From positions 256,001-320,000 of the forward strand of contig NZ_AOGZ02000013.1 of NCBI RefSeq assembly GCF_000332515.2: a stretch of DNA of 64,000 nucleotides, in the 5' to 3' direction. The position numbers and the translations under genes were made by a program. Under the pieces are notes generated by a model that ran no database searches, was not told the origin of the DNA, and saw nothing but the letters and a program-made list of their open reading frames with translations. This DNA comes from Leptospira wolbachii serovar Codice str. CDC (GTDB taxonomy: Bacteria; Spirochaetota; Leptospiria; Leptospirales; Leptospiraceae). Position 1 is the first letter of the stretch, and each line of letters begins with the position of its first letter. Shown one piece after another: positions 27,731-37,178 of the stretch.

Positions 27731-29572
27731 CTAGGAAAATTCATGGGTAAGTTGAAAGACTTCTATCGGCCTTATCTTTCCTTTTACTGTTTCCTCTGCG
27801 ACAAACTTTGTATGAAAAACTTCAGGATGTTCTAAATGATCGAGAGTCGCGCCAGAAACAAGAATATCAACAGAATATTTTTTTGTTAATCCTTCCAAAC
27901 GACTAGCTGCATTGACTGTATCGCTAATGACAGTAGAATCCATCCTTCGGTTTTCTCCGATCGTTCCAAGCATCAAAGGACCAGTATGAATTCCAATACC
28001 AAACTCAATGGCCTGATAACCTCCTCTGACTCTACCGTCATTGTATTCCTTAAGTGCCTGCCTCATTGCAATTGCTGCCGCCAACGACTCGTCAGGTGGT
28101 CCAGGAAAAAGTGCCATCATCCCATCACCTAAGTATTTATCAACAAATCCGTTATGGTCTCTGATGATAGGACCAAACAACTTAAGGAATGAATTTATAA
28201 ATTTAAAATTTTCCTTTGGACTCATCGACTCAGACAAACCGGTAAAGTTTCGGATATCCAGAAAAAATACGGTCATTTTCATTTCAGAAAAATCACCTAA
28301 CACGATTTCCGTGATACTTGTTTTGTTTAAAAATCCCAGAACCTCCCGAGGAATGAATCTTTCGAGAGAAGAATTTATCTTTTCTAAGGCAGCAGAATGC
28401 ATCTCGCTAGTAGCAAATGCGTTTGCAAAAAGACGTGCCACAACCAAAGACTGTGCCAATAAAAAAACAAGTGTTCCTATATTTACCAAAGAAGGTAAAT
28501 TCCAAAAGAAATGACTTTTTACAATATCAAGAAAGACTGTTAACAAAAAGAGGAAGGTGCCTCCTACAAACAATCCAGCACCTGGTTCTTTATGAAGCAG
28601 AGCTCGACCAACAGTAATTAAACTATAAATTCCGAATGACAAAAGTAGAAGTTGAAATGGAACAAGTAACGTTGTTGTCCAAACAATCGGTGCAAAGAGA
28701 TTTACAATAGCATAGGTTATTCCTCCAAAAACAGTCAGGAATGTTGCTGGTCTATAGGAATGTTTTGGATACAACCGATCTACGAATGCCGCAAAACTAA
28801 CAAGAGCCAAAGCCATTGTGGCATAAACTCCACGAATCACAAAATACCAACTAACGTCAGGGAATATTTCCAAAAACAATGTTTCGCTATAAAGAGTGGA
28901 ACGAAAAGAGATCATCAGACAAAATACACCAAACCAAAGCGGAGCTCTATTTTGACTTCTAAAGAAAAACGAGCCACAATGATAAAGACCCATAAGAAAA
29001 ATGGCTCCAAAAAGAAATGCCTCCCATACCACTGCTTGAGTTCGAATCGTTTGAATTTGTTCTATATTACCTAGGGCCAAACTATAATAAATACCTCCAA
29101 ATTGATCATCCCAATTAGAAACCTCCATCTTTAAATCAAGTTCAGTTTTTCCGTTAGCAGGAATTAATATAACTCTCGGTCGATAAGAAGGTGAACCACC
29201 TTCAGCTGAAGAAGAAACCTTACCTTCTTTCGCAATTATTTCTTCATCAACTGACAGAGAAAAGGCGGTCCCGATCAATGGGGACAATAATGCTAAATGA
29301 GTAGAGTTCTTTGGTAATTTTATTTTTAACCGATAGATTCCGTAACCCATCGGAGTTCCATGAAATCCTTTTGTAGAAGGTACCTCCCAAGGGATTCCGT
29401 CCAAAGTCCATTCCCCATCGAGGGATACGGTTCCCTGATCCCAAGACCAATCACCCAAATCCATTGTTCCGTCAAAGGCACGTGGACTCTGCGATTGCCC
29501 AGAATGTGGCGAACACAAAGAACAAAAAAAGAAAATCATCAATACAATCGTATTTCGAATCGATGTGAACAT
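27731..29572 (-). CDS. 7TM-DISM receptor with class III adenylate/guanylate cyclase
   Basis: A 613-residue receptor cyclase. It has a signal with Cys17/Cys20, an extracellular DISMED2-type domain (VSLDGEWTLDGIPWEVP), seven membrane helices at about 180-385, a short linker (LERFIPREVLGFL) and a class III cyclase domain. Metal-binding aspartates appear in FFLDIRNFTG and KYLGDGMMALF, and the transition-state Asn and Arg in SDTVNAASRLEG, so the enzyme should be active. It makes cAMP or cGMP in response to an outside ligand. ATG 29572 is preferred over the longer frame from 29647, whose extra residues are not signal-like. Confidence 0.9.
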   Translation of the reverse strand: MFTSIRNTIVLMIFFFCSLCSPHSGQSQSPRAFDGTMDLGDWSWDQGTVSLDGEWTLDGIPWEVPSTKGFHGTPMGYGIYRLKIKLPKNSTHLALLSPLIGTAFSLSVDEEIIAKEGKVSSSAEGGSPSYRPRVILIPANGKTELDLKMEVSNWDDQFGGIYYSLALGNIEQIQTIRTQAVVWEAFLFGAIFLMGLYHCGSFFFRSQNRAPLWFGVFCLMISFRSTLYSETLFLEIFPDVSWYFVIRGVYATMALALVSFAAFVDRLYPKHSYRPATFLTVFGGITYAIVNLFAPIVWTTTLLVPFQLLLLSFGIYSLITVGRALLHKEPGAGLFVGGTFLFLLTVFLDIVKSHFFWNLPSLVNIGTLVFLLAQSLVVARLFANAFATSEMHSAALEKINSSLERFIPREVLGFLNKTSITEIVLGDFSEMKMTVFFLDIRNFTGLSESMSPKENFKFINSFLKLFGPIIRDHNGFVDKYLGDGMMALFPGPPDESLAAAIAMRQALKEYNDGRVRGGYQAIEFGIGIHTGPLMLGTIGENRRMDSTVISDTVNAASRLEGLTKKYSVDILVSGATLDHLEHPEVFHTKFVAEETVKGKIRPIEVFQLTHEFS

Positions 29573-30057
29573 TTCCTGGAAAGTTAAAGAATCGCTAACG
29601 ATTGTCAATCGAATTAGAATCTTTATGATGATCTGACGAAATCTCAAAGCATTTACGATTCAGTTCCATACATAATCGGAAATGATCTTGGGGGATTAAG
29701 AATATCTTAAATTACTTTTGCTATGAATTTAGACTTGGTCTCTCTAAATATACGGTAAACTACTAATAATAAGAAATGAATCGATCTGAACTAACATCTG
29801 GTGGCTTTGGAGCATTTGAATTCGAAATTGCTATTATGTGTATGAGACTAGATCCTACCCATTGAAAAGGAAAGTGAAATAACACAAAGGTTCGCAAATG
29901 GCTATTAGTAGGACGACACTCAGCAGAAGAAGTATGTGAACATCAATAACCTGTTTTTGTTCTTATCAACCGTGTATTGTTTGGTGATCTTTTCGAAATT
30001 TGCTTTATTAAGTCCCGCTGTAATTGTATACTTTCTTAATTTTAATCAGTAGGTTCC
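29573..30057. other. Intergenic region of about 485 bp
   Basis: The gap lies between the cyclase and WG-repeat genes and must hold both promoters. One short ATG frame (29776-29865, 29 residues, MNRSELTSGGFGAFEFEIAI...) looks mildly coding but has no ribosome site. I see no RNA gene or strong dyad. Confidence 0.3.
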
Positions 30058-30630
30058 ATGAAACTAGTTTTTACATTTTTAATCTTCGCTCTCCCTTTGT
30101 TCGCAAAAACCAACCTCCCCATTTCTTTTGAGGAAAATGGCCTCTATGGTTTTAAAAATAAATCGGGCAAGGTAATCATCAAAGCTCAATACCAACAAAC
30201 AATGGATTTTACAAAGGAACAGGTAAGTTTTGTTGTTTCAAATAACAAATGGATTTGTATTGATTCAAAAAACAATATCCTACTAGAAACCTTTGTCTAT
30301 GACAATGGACCCGATTATTATGCAGAAAACCTAGCTCGATTTGTAGAAAACAAAAAGTTTGGATTTTTTAATTCCCGTTGTAAAAAATTAATCCCTGCCC
30401 AATACGATTTTGCTTTTCCATTCGAAAATGGTTATTCCATAGTATGTCATGGATGCGAATCCAAGTTAGATGGGGAACATAGTAAAATCGTCGGCGGAAA
30501 GTTTGGAGTCATCAACCGGAAAGGAAAAACAGTATTACCAATAGAGTATGATTCTATCAATTCGATTGATGGGAAAAATAGGACGGCAAGTGTAACGAAG
30601 GACCAAAAGAAAACAATAGTAAACTTATAA
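30058..30630 (+). CDS. Exported WG-repeat protein
   Basis: A 190-residue protein with a cleavable signal (MKLVFTFLIFALPLFAK) and three or four WG (KWG) repeats: ENGLYGFKNKSGKVIIKAQY, KFGFFNSRCKKLIPAQYD and KFGVINRKGKTVLPIEYDSI. Such repeats form beta structures of unknown role in exported proteins. Most relatives carry more repeats, so this may be shortened. A coding-like stretch of another kind continues in the same frame after its stop. Confidence 0.82.
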   Translation: MKLVFTFLIFALPLFAKTNLPISFEENGLYGFKNKSGKVIIKAQYQQTMDFTKEQVSFVVSNNKWICIDSKNNILLETFVYDNGPDYYAENLARFVENKKFGFFNSRCKKLIPAQYDFAFPFENGYSIVCHGCESKLDGEHSKIVGGKFGVINRKGKTVLPIEYDSINSIDGKNRTASVTKDQKKTIVNL

Positions 30631-30858
30631 CAAAAAAGTATTGCCAACAAAAATAATCTTGCGGATGTATCAGGAATATCGCGATACAATGGAAAGGTTT
30701 TTGTTGGCGTATCCTCTTATGGTATGGCCGTAAATCCGGAAGGGCTATTTGTAGTCACCGGCAGATTTACCTCCGTGAATAATACTTTAGCCAATGAAAT
30801 AGTAGCCATAAACTTAGGAAATGACCGAATTCTGCCTTCGAACCAAACACAAACCTGA
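30631..30858 (+). pseudogene. Beta-propeller gene remnant
   Basis: Directly after the WG stop, in the same frame, 75 codons without a start read ...GMAVNPEGLFVVTGRFTSVNNTLANEIVAINL..., ending in TGA 30856-30858. 'VNP-G--VVTG-FTSVN-T--N-I--IN' is the pattern of delta-60/DUF5122-type propeller blades, common in Leptospira exported proteins. Only about one blade is left, so it is a decayed fragment. 30859-31053 holds no further feature. Confidence 0.5.
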
Positions 30859-31053
30859 AGGCGGATACTTCCGAGCCGATCTACCTAGTTTAGAATGAAT
30901 GTAAATGATTAAGATTATAGGACTTTTACTGAACGAATTACCTATCTCATCAATAGAGTTCCAATGATAGATTCAAAATAAACCTGTGACAGTATCTTCG
31001 GTGATTCCATCATGGCAGTGACGGATGGAATACCAATTTAGGTTTTGTTTGAA

Positions 31054-33075
31054 ATGAACTGGAAACTATCTATATGGTTGGCCTTTCTTTGTAGTTGTGC
31101 ACCTCTTACTTCTGTTTCCGAAACACCCGCCGCAATCCAAGGCCAACTGGATGTAACGTCCTGGGATTTTAATCAGAACCTCCCCCTTTCTGGTGAATGG
31201 ACTTTTCATTGGAAAGAATTGATCCAACCAAACACACTTGTTTCAAAAAATATATCAAATCATAAAACTTTATTCAAGGATCCTCCATCCCCTAATACTT
31301 TCCTAACAATTGGAGAGAGGTGGAAAAATAAATATGAAGGAACCGGATACTCTACTTATCAGCTAAAGATTCTATTACCTGAAACGGCAAAAGAAAACAT
31401 ATATGCTCTCCGTTTTTTCCAAACAGGGGGAGCAGCAATGTATATTTATGTGGATGGGATTTTACAACTGGAACTGGGGAAAGTTGGTAAAACAAAGGAA
31501 ACCATGGTTCCTACTCGTAGTTCTGGAATGATCGTCATTCCTCACCCTAATGCAGAAATCAACATCTTAGTCCAAATTTCTAATTTCTACCATGACGACG
31601 GAGCATTCTGGTATCCACCAATATTGGGACTTTATAAGAACACCAACAAACAAATACTAAATGAAGCAGTAAGAGACTCCCTACTCACTGGGGCATTATT
31701 ATTTATGGCATTCTATCATTTTGTAATATTTTTATTCAGAAGAACCCGATCATTGATTTTCTTTTTTGGGTTATATAGTTTTGTCATTGCATTACACTCT
31801 ATCTCATTAAATGGCGACTCCTTATACTATTTATTTCCAGACGTTCCTTACCGTTTGGCCTTTGCACTCTCTCTGATCTTTTATCTTACGATGCCTCTAT
31901 ACCTTTCCTTTCTGAATTTATTGTTCCCCGATAATTTTTCGAAAAAGATTATAAACTTCTTTATAATCACATGTTCTGGTTTATTTCTTTTTGTATTAGT
32001 AACACCATCTGAACTTGGATCCCAAACCACTTTTTATGGATTGTTCTTTAGTATCTTAGGATTACTCTATTCCATTATTTGTATTATTTATGCGGCCTTC
32101 CAAAAAAGAGAGTTGGCCTTACCACTGCTTTTGATCCAAATCTTTTTATTTGTAAGTGCGATTAATGATACTTTGTATTTATACGGTGTTCTAAACTATT
32201 TTTTGATTTTAAAGTATTCCTATCTATCAACAGTATTATTCCAATCACTCATCTTAGCTTCTTTTTTCACAAAATCTTTTATTAAAACGGAAATATTAGG
32301 AAAAGAGCTTACGAAGCTAAATGAATCTTTAGAAAAAACAGTAATCCTCCGCACAAAAGAATACAAAGAAGCAAAACAAATTGCTGAAGAAGCTAATGAA
32401 TGGAAAGATAAATTCATCTCCCTTGTTGCCCACGATCTCAGGTCTCCCTTAAGCACCGTTTACTCTGCGTTAACCATAGTAACAGATAAAGATTCAACAG
32501 AAGAAGAAAAAACTCATATATTCAAACAATTATTTGTAATATTAGAAAATGCAATGTCCACTGTAGAACATTTACTAAACCTAAACCGGTTCAACAAAGG
32601 GAAAATTCATTTAAACTTAGCGCAGATCAAGTTCCTAGGAATGTTACAGCCGTTAATCGATTCATTTTCATTAGAATTACAGAAAAAATCAATACAAATG
32701 GATTTCCCCATTTCAGAATCCGCCACCGTTTATGCAGATAAGTCCATACTCATTGAAATCCTTCGAAACGTGATTGCTAATGCAATAAAATTCAGCAACC
32801 CTGGAGGCTGGATCCGAATCACATTTCTCGACACCGAAAAGTTTACAGAGATCACAATAGAAGACAATGGCCCAGGAATTCCTTTAGAACGCCAAAAAGA
32901 TTTGTTTTACAAACAAATGACTTCACCTGGCAGTCAGGGAGAAAAAGGATTTGGAATTGGATTGAAACTTTGTTTTGAACTCATCCGCCTCCACCAAGGA
33001 AACATTCAAGTTCAGTCGGAAGAAGGAAAGGGCAGCCGATTCACTTTAGAGTTTCCCAAAGAAAAGTTACGATAG
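31054..33075 (+). CDS. 7TM-DISM hybrid sensor with HisKA histidine kinase
   Basis: A 673-residue sensor kinase. It has a short lipobox-like signal (LSIWLAFLCSC), a DISMED2-type ligand domain (LPLSGEWTFHWKEL), seven membrane helices at about 210-405 and a coiled coil. The HisKA box is FISLVAHDLRSPLSTV, with the phospho-His in AHDLRSP. The ATPase domain has its N box (LRNVIANAIKFS) and G boxes (IEDNGPGIP, GFGIGLKL). No receiver domain is attached and no response regulator is adjacent. The ATG at 31054 is chosen over TTG 31045. Confidence 0.9.
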   Translation: MNWKLSIWLAFLCSCAPLTSVSETPAAIQGQLDVTSWDFNQNLPLSGEWTFHWKELIQPNTLVSKNISNHKTLFKDPPSPNTFLTIGERWKNKYEGTGYSTYQLKILLPETAKENIYALRFFQTGGAAMYIYVDGILQLELGKVGKTKETMVPTRSSGMIVIPHPNAEINILVQISNFYHDDGAFWYPPILGLYKNTNKQILNEAVRDSLLTGALLFMAFYHFVIFLFRRTRSLIFFFGLYSFVIALHSISLNGDSLYYLFPDVPYRLAFALSLIFYLTMPLYLSFLNLLFPDNFSKKIINFFIITCSGLFLFVLVTPSELGSQTTFYGLFFSILGLLYSIICIIYAAFQKRELALPLLLIQIFLFVSAINDTLYLYGVLNYFLILKYSYLSTVLFQSLILASFFTKSFIKTEILGKELTKLNESLEKTVILRTKEYKEAKQIAEEANEWKDKFISLVAHDLRSPLSTVYSALTIVTDKDSTEEEKTHIFKQLFVILENAMSTVEHLLNLNRFNKGKIHLNLAQIKFLGMLQPLIDSFSLELQKKSIQMDFPISESATVYADKSILIEILRNVIANAIKFSNPGGWIRITFLDTEKFTEITIEDNGPGIPLERQKDLFYKQMTSPGSQGEKGFGIGLKLCFELIRLHQGNIQVQSEEGKGSRFTLEFPKEKLR

Positions 33076-33254
33076 AAAAAACTTTTTTATCATCATAGCT
33101 TTGTAACAAATGAATTCGTATACATCGATGGGTTTCGCATCAAAGATGCACAAGAACTAGACAAAATGATACAATGTTCTAATTTCTACTTAGCTACATT
33201 TTTTTAACAAAAAGGCTTGTCAGACTTCAAAAGTCGTTACAAGTATTGCGTTCG

Positions 33255-34844
33255 ATGAAAATTAATCCCCGGATGCTTTTTTTGTTTCTTTTCTTTGCAG
33301 GAATTTCCTGTGCACCCGATGGATTTGGCAACCAAAATGTAACCAATCGTTTCGAATTCTTTTTAGACAAGAATACAGAAATTCCCTTTGGACAAATTCA
33401 AAAAATACATACTTGGAATCCAATTTCCGAGAACCAACTTTCTTTTAATTTTACTAATGATGTCATTTGGCTACGAGGAAAAACAACCGATGAAGGATTC
33501 TCGCAAGGAAGAATCCTTTCTTTAGAATGGAAAGCCCTTGATGAAGCCATATTATTTTTTCCAGAGAGTCCCAAAGAATACCAAACATATAAAACAGGAG
33601 ACACAATCCCTAAATCAAAATGGACATTGCCAGAAGCACTTTACCCCAGCTTCCTAATTCCAAAACAGAATAGAGGCGAATATTTTTATATTCGAATCCA
33701 ATCCAAGTCCATAATCTCTTTTCCCATCCTTTCCTTGGATGAAAAAACACTTCACAAACGTATGATCTTAGAAACTGCAATCACGTGGATGATTTTAGGA
33801 GTTTGTGCCGTGATGTTTGTGTTCGCGCTATTCTATTTTTTTGCTTTTAGGTTAAGCGAATTTTTCTTTTATGCTGCGTATGTAGTCTGCACTGTGTTAT
33901 GGTACAATGGTCAATATGGGAATGCTTATGATGTCCTTTGGCCAGAATCTCCTTGGTGGCAGAACAAAGCCATATTAACATTTTCTACTCTTGGAATTCC
34001 TTTTTCGTTCCAATTTGTAAGAATGTTTTTAAATACAAAAGCAAACAATCCAAGGATTGATAAAATTTTACTGATCATGGGTATTGTGGCACTCTTTTGT
34101 GTTCCAGCGATTCTTATAGCGCCTACAACTAAAATTTTTTCTAGGATCGCCACTTATATCTATCTGATCTCCATTCCCCTCATTCTTGGAACTGCATTAC
34201 GAAATTATTTCAAAGGGGAAAAACGAATCCTTTTCTTTTTGATTAGTTGGGGAACGTACTTTATCATTAGCTACAATACAATGTTTTATCTTTTGGGGAT
34301 CTTACCTTATTCCACTCCCCTTCTCTACTCTGCTGTGTTTATATTTCCCATCGATTTATTTTTCCTATTGTTCAATCTATTACAAAAATATGAAAAACTA
34401 GAAGACGAAAGAAACGAAATCCTCCATCGCATCATAACCTTAAATACTGATTCCGACAAAAACACGCGTTATGCGAAATCAAAACTAAACTCAGTCAATA
34501 CGGAAGAATCACTTGCGAAATTAGAATCATGGATGCTTGCGACGAAACCTTATTTAGATGAAAAACTAGATTTAGAAATTGCTTCTCGGGCAGTAGGCCT
34601 GACAGTCCAACAAACTTCAGAACTACTGAATTCCAAACTAGGGGTTAGTTTTCGCAGTTATCTGAATGGATTTCGGATTGCAGATGCCAAAAAAATCTTA
34701 AAAGACAAACCAGAGATGTCTATTCTTTCCATTGCTTATGCGACAGGTTTTGGATCCAAAACTGCCTTCAATGTAGAATTTAAAAAAGCAACGGGTGTGA
34801 GTCCTTTGCAATATAGACAATCGGAAGAGGCAAAAAATCTTTAA
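33255..34844 (+). CDS. 7TM-DISM receptor fused to an AraC DNA-binding domain
   Basis: A 529-residue one-component receptor. It has a lipoprotein-like signal (MLFLFLFFAGISC, Cys19), an extracellular DISMED2-like region, seven membrane helices at about 175-385, and a C-terminal AraC domain (LEIASRAVGLTVQQTSELLNSKLG, then MSILSIAYATGFGSKTAFNVEFKKATG). It would sense an outer ligand and bind DNA from the membrane without phosphotransfer. ATG 33255 fits the signal better than TTG 33246. It follows the HisKA sensor gene on the same strand. Confidence 0.88.
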   Translation: MKINPRMLFLFLFFAGISCAPDGFGNQNVTNRFEFFLDKNTEIPFGQIQKIHTWNPISENQLSFNFTNDVIWLRGKTTDEGFSQGRILSLEWKALDEAILFFPESPKEYQTYKTGDTIPKSKWTLPEALYPSFLIPKQNRGEYFYIRIQSKSIISFPILSLDEKTLHKRMILETAITWMILGVCAVMFVFALFYFFAFRLSEFFFYAAYVVCTVLWYNGQYGNAYDVLWPESPWWQNKAILTFSTLGIPFSFQFVRMFLNTKANNPRIDKILLIMGIVALFCVPAILIAPTTKIFSRIATYIYLISIPLILGTALRNYFKGEKRILFFLISWGTYFIISYNTMFYLLGILPYSTPLLYSAVFIFPIDLFFLLFNLLQKYEKLEDERNEILHRIITLNTDSDKNTRYAKSKLNSVNTEESLAKLESWMLATKPYLDEKLDLEIASRAVGLTVQQTSELLNSKLGVSFRSYLNGFRIADAKKILKDKPEMSILSIAYATGFGSKTAFNVEFKKATGVSPLQYRQSEEAKNL

Positions 34845-34850
34845 CAACCA

Positions 34851-35948
34851 TTAGGGGCCTAATATCGGTGATCCCTGATACACTTGATTCACTGCCGTAG
34901 CACTGAGAACAGAGCCAAAAACACGAAATCCATCAATGCCACCGTGGTACCAATACCCACCACCCCAACTTCCGAAAGTAATTCTTTGTAAAATTGTGTC
35001 TACAGCACCAGAACCAGTCGTGGCTGGTGTCCCCAAAAAGGTACCATTGGTATAAAAGGAGGAATTCGTTCCGTCAAAAACGATACAAATATGTGTCCAA
35101 GTACCCGCGGGCGGAGCATAGGTTTGTTTCGCACTAAAATTGGCTCGAGTAAAATATAACCCAGTAACTCCTGCTGTATTTTGTAATCCAAACCCGCAGG
35201 CATTATTAAAAAGCGTACCATAAGAAAAGATCAATTCCTGCACCCCAGATCCGAGGAGGGCGTCTGGCCTCAGCCAAATACAAATGGTTCTTGGCAATGT
35301 CCCGCTTGGCAACATACTATCTCCCCCAATTTGGGAACCGATATCCGTATTATTGAGATGTACTGCCCCATTCGTATCCCCTTCATATCCAGTTATTTTG
35401 GAAAGAGTAGGGCCAGCTGTTAGAGTTAATGGCTGGATGCCTGAATTCTCAAAAGATCCATTAGTAAATTTCAAATGGACTAAGGATCCAATTTCAACAC
35501 CGATACGAAGGGTTGTACTCATTTCTCCTGTACTCGTTGTTGCCGTGACCTTATAATCCGCATAACCTGTGATTGTTGTTGGAGAGCCAGAGATTTCACA
35601 AGTTTCATTGTTTAGGGTAAGTCCCGTCGGGAGTGTAGGTGTTACTTTGCATGTTATGATTTGACTGCATAAATCTGATTTGATAGAAACCGGAAAATTT
35701 TGTCCCAAAAGGTAAGTGTTCTGCGGATAGGATAACGAAGTATTTCCAGTACAGAGAAAACAATCCTTACCTTTTACGAGACAGGCAAGTATTTGTGTTT
35801 CATTAAACTCTCGACTATGAACATCCCCTGCATTATTAAAATCAGAAGGTTTACAATCCAAAATAATAAAAATTAGGAAGAGGATTGTGTAGGATAAATT
35901 ACTAAACTGTCCAAGGAAATGAAAACGTTCGCATATTTGTTTTTTCAT
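34851..35948 (-). CDS. LamG-domain lipoprotein with Ig-like module
   Basis: A 365-residue lipoprotein (lipid on probable Cys32, FIILDC). After the signal comes a motif shared with the neighbour at 36101 (VHSREFNETQIL). A putative-Ig (He_PIG-type) module follows (LPTGLTLNNETCEISGSPT), then a LamG/concanavalin-like domain (LVHLKFTNGSF..RTICIWLRPDA..THICIVFDG..ITFGSWGGGYWYHGGIDGFRVFG). These domains bind carbohydrates or proteins, so a surface adhesin or binding role is inferred. A dyad lies 38 bases before the ATG, as in its paralogue. Confidence 0.88.
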   Translation of the reverse strand: MKKQICERFHFLGQFSNLSYTILFLIFIILDCKPSDFNNAGDVHSREFNETQILACLVKGKDCFLCTGNTSLSYPQNTYLLGQNFPVSIKSDLCSQIITCKVTPTLPTGLTLNNETCEISGSPTTITGYADYKVTATTSTGEMSTTLRIGVEIGSLVHLKFTNGSFENSGIQPLTLTAGPTLSKITGYEGDTNGAVHLNNTDIGSQIGGDSMLPSGTLPRTICIWLRPDALLGSGVQELIFSYGTLFNNACGFGLQNTAGVTGLYFTRANFSAKQTYAPPAGTWTHICIVFDGTNSSFYTNGTFLGTPATTGSGAVDTILQRITFGSWGGGYWYHGGIDGFRVFGSVLSATAVNQVYQGSPILGP

Positions 35949-35985
35949 CTTGGCTCAAGAGTATAAGGTATTTGTGCTTAGCAAT

Positions 35986-36009
35986 CGTTCGGGTATATAT
36001 TTCCGAACG
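35986..36009 (-). promoter_or_regulatory. Dyad upstream of the first LamG lipoprotein
   Basis: CGTTCGG (35986-35992) and CCGAACG (36003-36009) with an AT-rich centre, beginning 38 bases upstream of the ATG at 35948. The paralogue at 36101 has a related dyad at the identical distance. An operator or 5' hairpin is inferred. Confidence 0.5.
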
Positions 36010-36100
36010 GAAGAATCAAAAAAAATTTGATTATTTCGAAATCATAAAAAACAAGCGGATAACAAAATTCCTTACCAACTATTGGTTCTCTTATCGATGG

Positions 36101-36949
36101 CTATTCTAAGTATGCAATTCCTGTTTGATAAACCTGACCGATTTGTTTGGCACTTAAAGCAATATCATAGATCCGCATAGCATCGGAATCGCCCCACCAG
36201 TAGTATGGCAAACCCCCACTTCCGGTCCAAGTCCCAATCACAAAGGCTCCAGAGGTCGTATTGAGTGGCCCCGAACCGCTAAAGGTCGGACTGCCGATCC
36301 AGTTTCCATTCACATAGAGACTTGCCGTATTTCCTCCGTTATAGGAAGCGCATAAATGCGTCCAGGTGTTCAGTGGTACTGTGTAATCGGCAAGGGCATC
36401 ATAACCAAATCCTAAAAAGGAAACTTTATTTCCTGTAGCCGTGGAAAGTGATAACACAGAAGCATTCGCGGTTGTAGTAGAGCCATACCGAAATATCAAT
36501 TGATGAGAGCCATTGGCAGGAAGCTGTGTAGGTTTGATCCAAGCGCACATGGTTCGTGGTTTTGCTCCCATAGGCAAACTGGCATCTTGACCTGCATCCG
36601 AGGAATAATATCGGTTATTCGTATCGAAATTTAAGCCTCCGTTGACATCACCGTCTTTCCCTGTTGTCCAATTGGGCACCCATTCCTGGCTAGATAAATT
36701 AAAAACTACTGGTCCCGAATTCACCAAGGAACCATTGGTAAAATCCAATTGCACTAATGGTTGGATTGGCACACCAACCTCGCGAGTACAAAACGGACCA
36801 ATTAACAAACAGTTTAGTATTTGCGTTTCATTAAATTCTCGACTGTGAACATCGTTTGCGTTCTCCAAATCGGAAGGCCGACAAAAGATAACAGAAAAAA
36901 CAATCAAAAGTAAGAAAAAACGGGAAATGTTGTATGGTTGTTTTTTCAT
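36101..36949 (-). CDS. LamG-domain lipoprotein (paralogue)
   Basis: A 282-residue lipoprotein (Cys23, FSVIFC) and a paralogue of the gene at 34851. It shares the post-signal motif (NANDVHSREFNETQIL) and the LamG domain (LVQLDFTNGSL..RTMCAWIKPTQ..THLCASYNGG..IGTWTGSGGLPYYWWGDSDAMRIYD) but lacks the Ig-like module. Both are probably exposed at the surface. The shared upstream dyad suggests common control. It is divergent from the small lipoprotein at 37179. Confidence 0.87.
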   Translation of the reverse strand: MKKQPYNISRFFLLLIVFSVIFCRPSDLENANDVHSREFNETQILNCLLIGPFCTREVGVPIQPLVQLDFTNGSLVNSGPVVFNLSSQEWVPNWTTGKDGDVNGGLNFDTNNRYYSSDAGQDASLPMGAKPRTMCAWIKPTQLPANGSHQLIFRYGSTTTANASVLSLSTATGNKVSFLGFGYDALADYTVPLNTWTHLCASYNGGNTASLYVNGNWIGSPTFSGSGPLNTTSGAFVIGTWTGSGGLPYYWWGDSDAMRIYDIALSAKQIGQVYQTGIAYLE

Positions 36950-36986
36950 CTTAGTGAACAGTATAATAGATCAATGCGAATCAGTC

Positions 36987-37008
36987 GTTCCGATATATAC
37001 TTCGGAAC
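36987..37008. promoter_or_regulatory. Dyad upstream of the second LamG lipoprotein
   Basis: GTTCCGA (36987-36993) and TCGGAAC (37002-37008) are perfect 7-bp arms around TATATACT, beginning 38 bases before the ATG at 36949. The arrangement matches the dyad at 35986. It also lies in front of the divergent gene at 37179. Confidence 0.5.
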
Positions 37009-37178
37009 AAAAGAATCGGAAGTTTTTTTAGGATCCCAATGAGGTTCTGAATGGATGTCTGCCGTATCCCTTGTTTTTGAAAATACCAAAGGCAAAATTG
37101 CTTCGATTCTTATTTTTCGAGATTTTGTTTCTGTCATTGACAAACCTAAGATTAGGAAATAAATTTACTAGACAATCC

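Noticed and set aside
33061..33207. A coding-like stretch in frame after the HisKA kinase stop (VYIDGFRIKDAQELDKMIQ)
   Set aside because: It has no start, matches no family I know, and is too short to separate from chance. It may be a fragment but cannot be supported.
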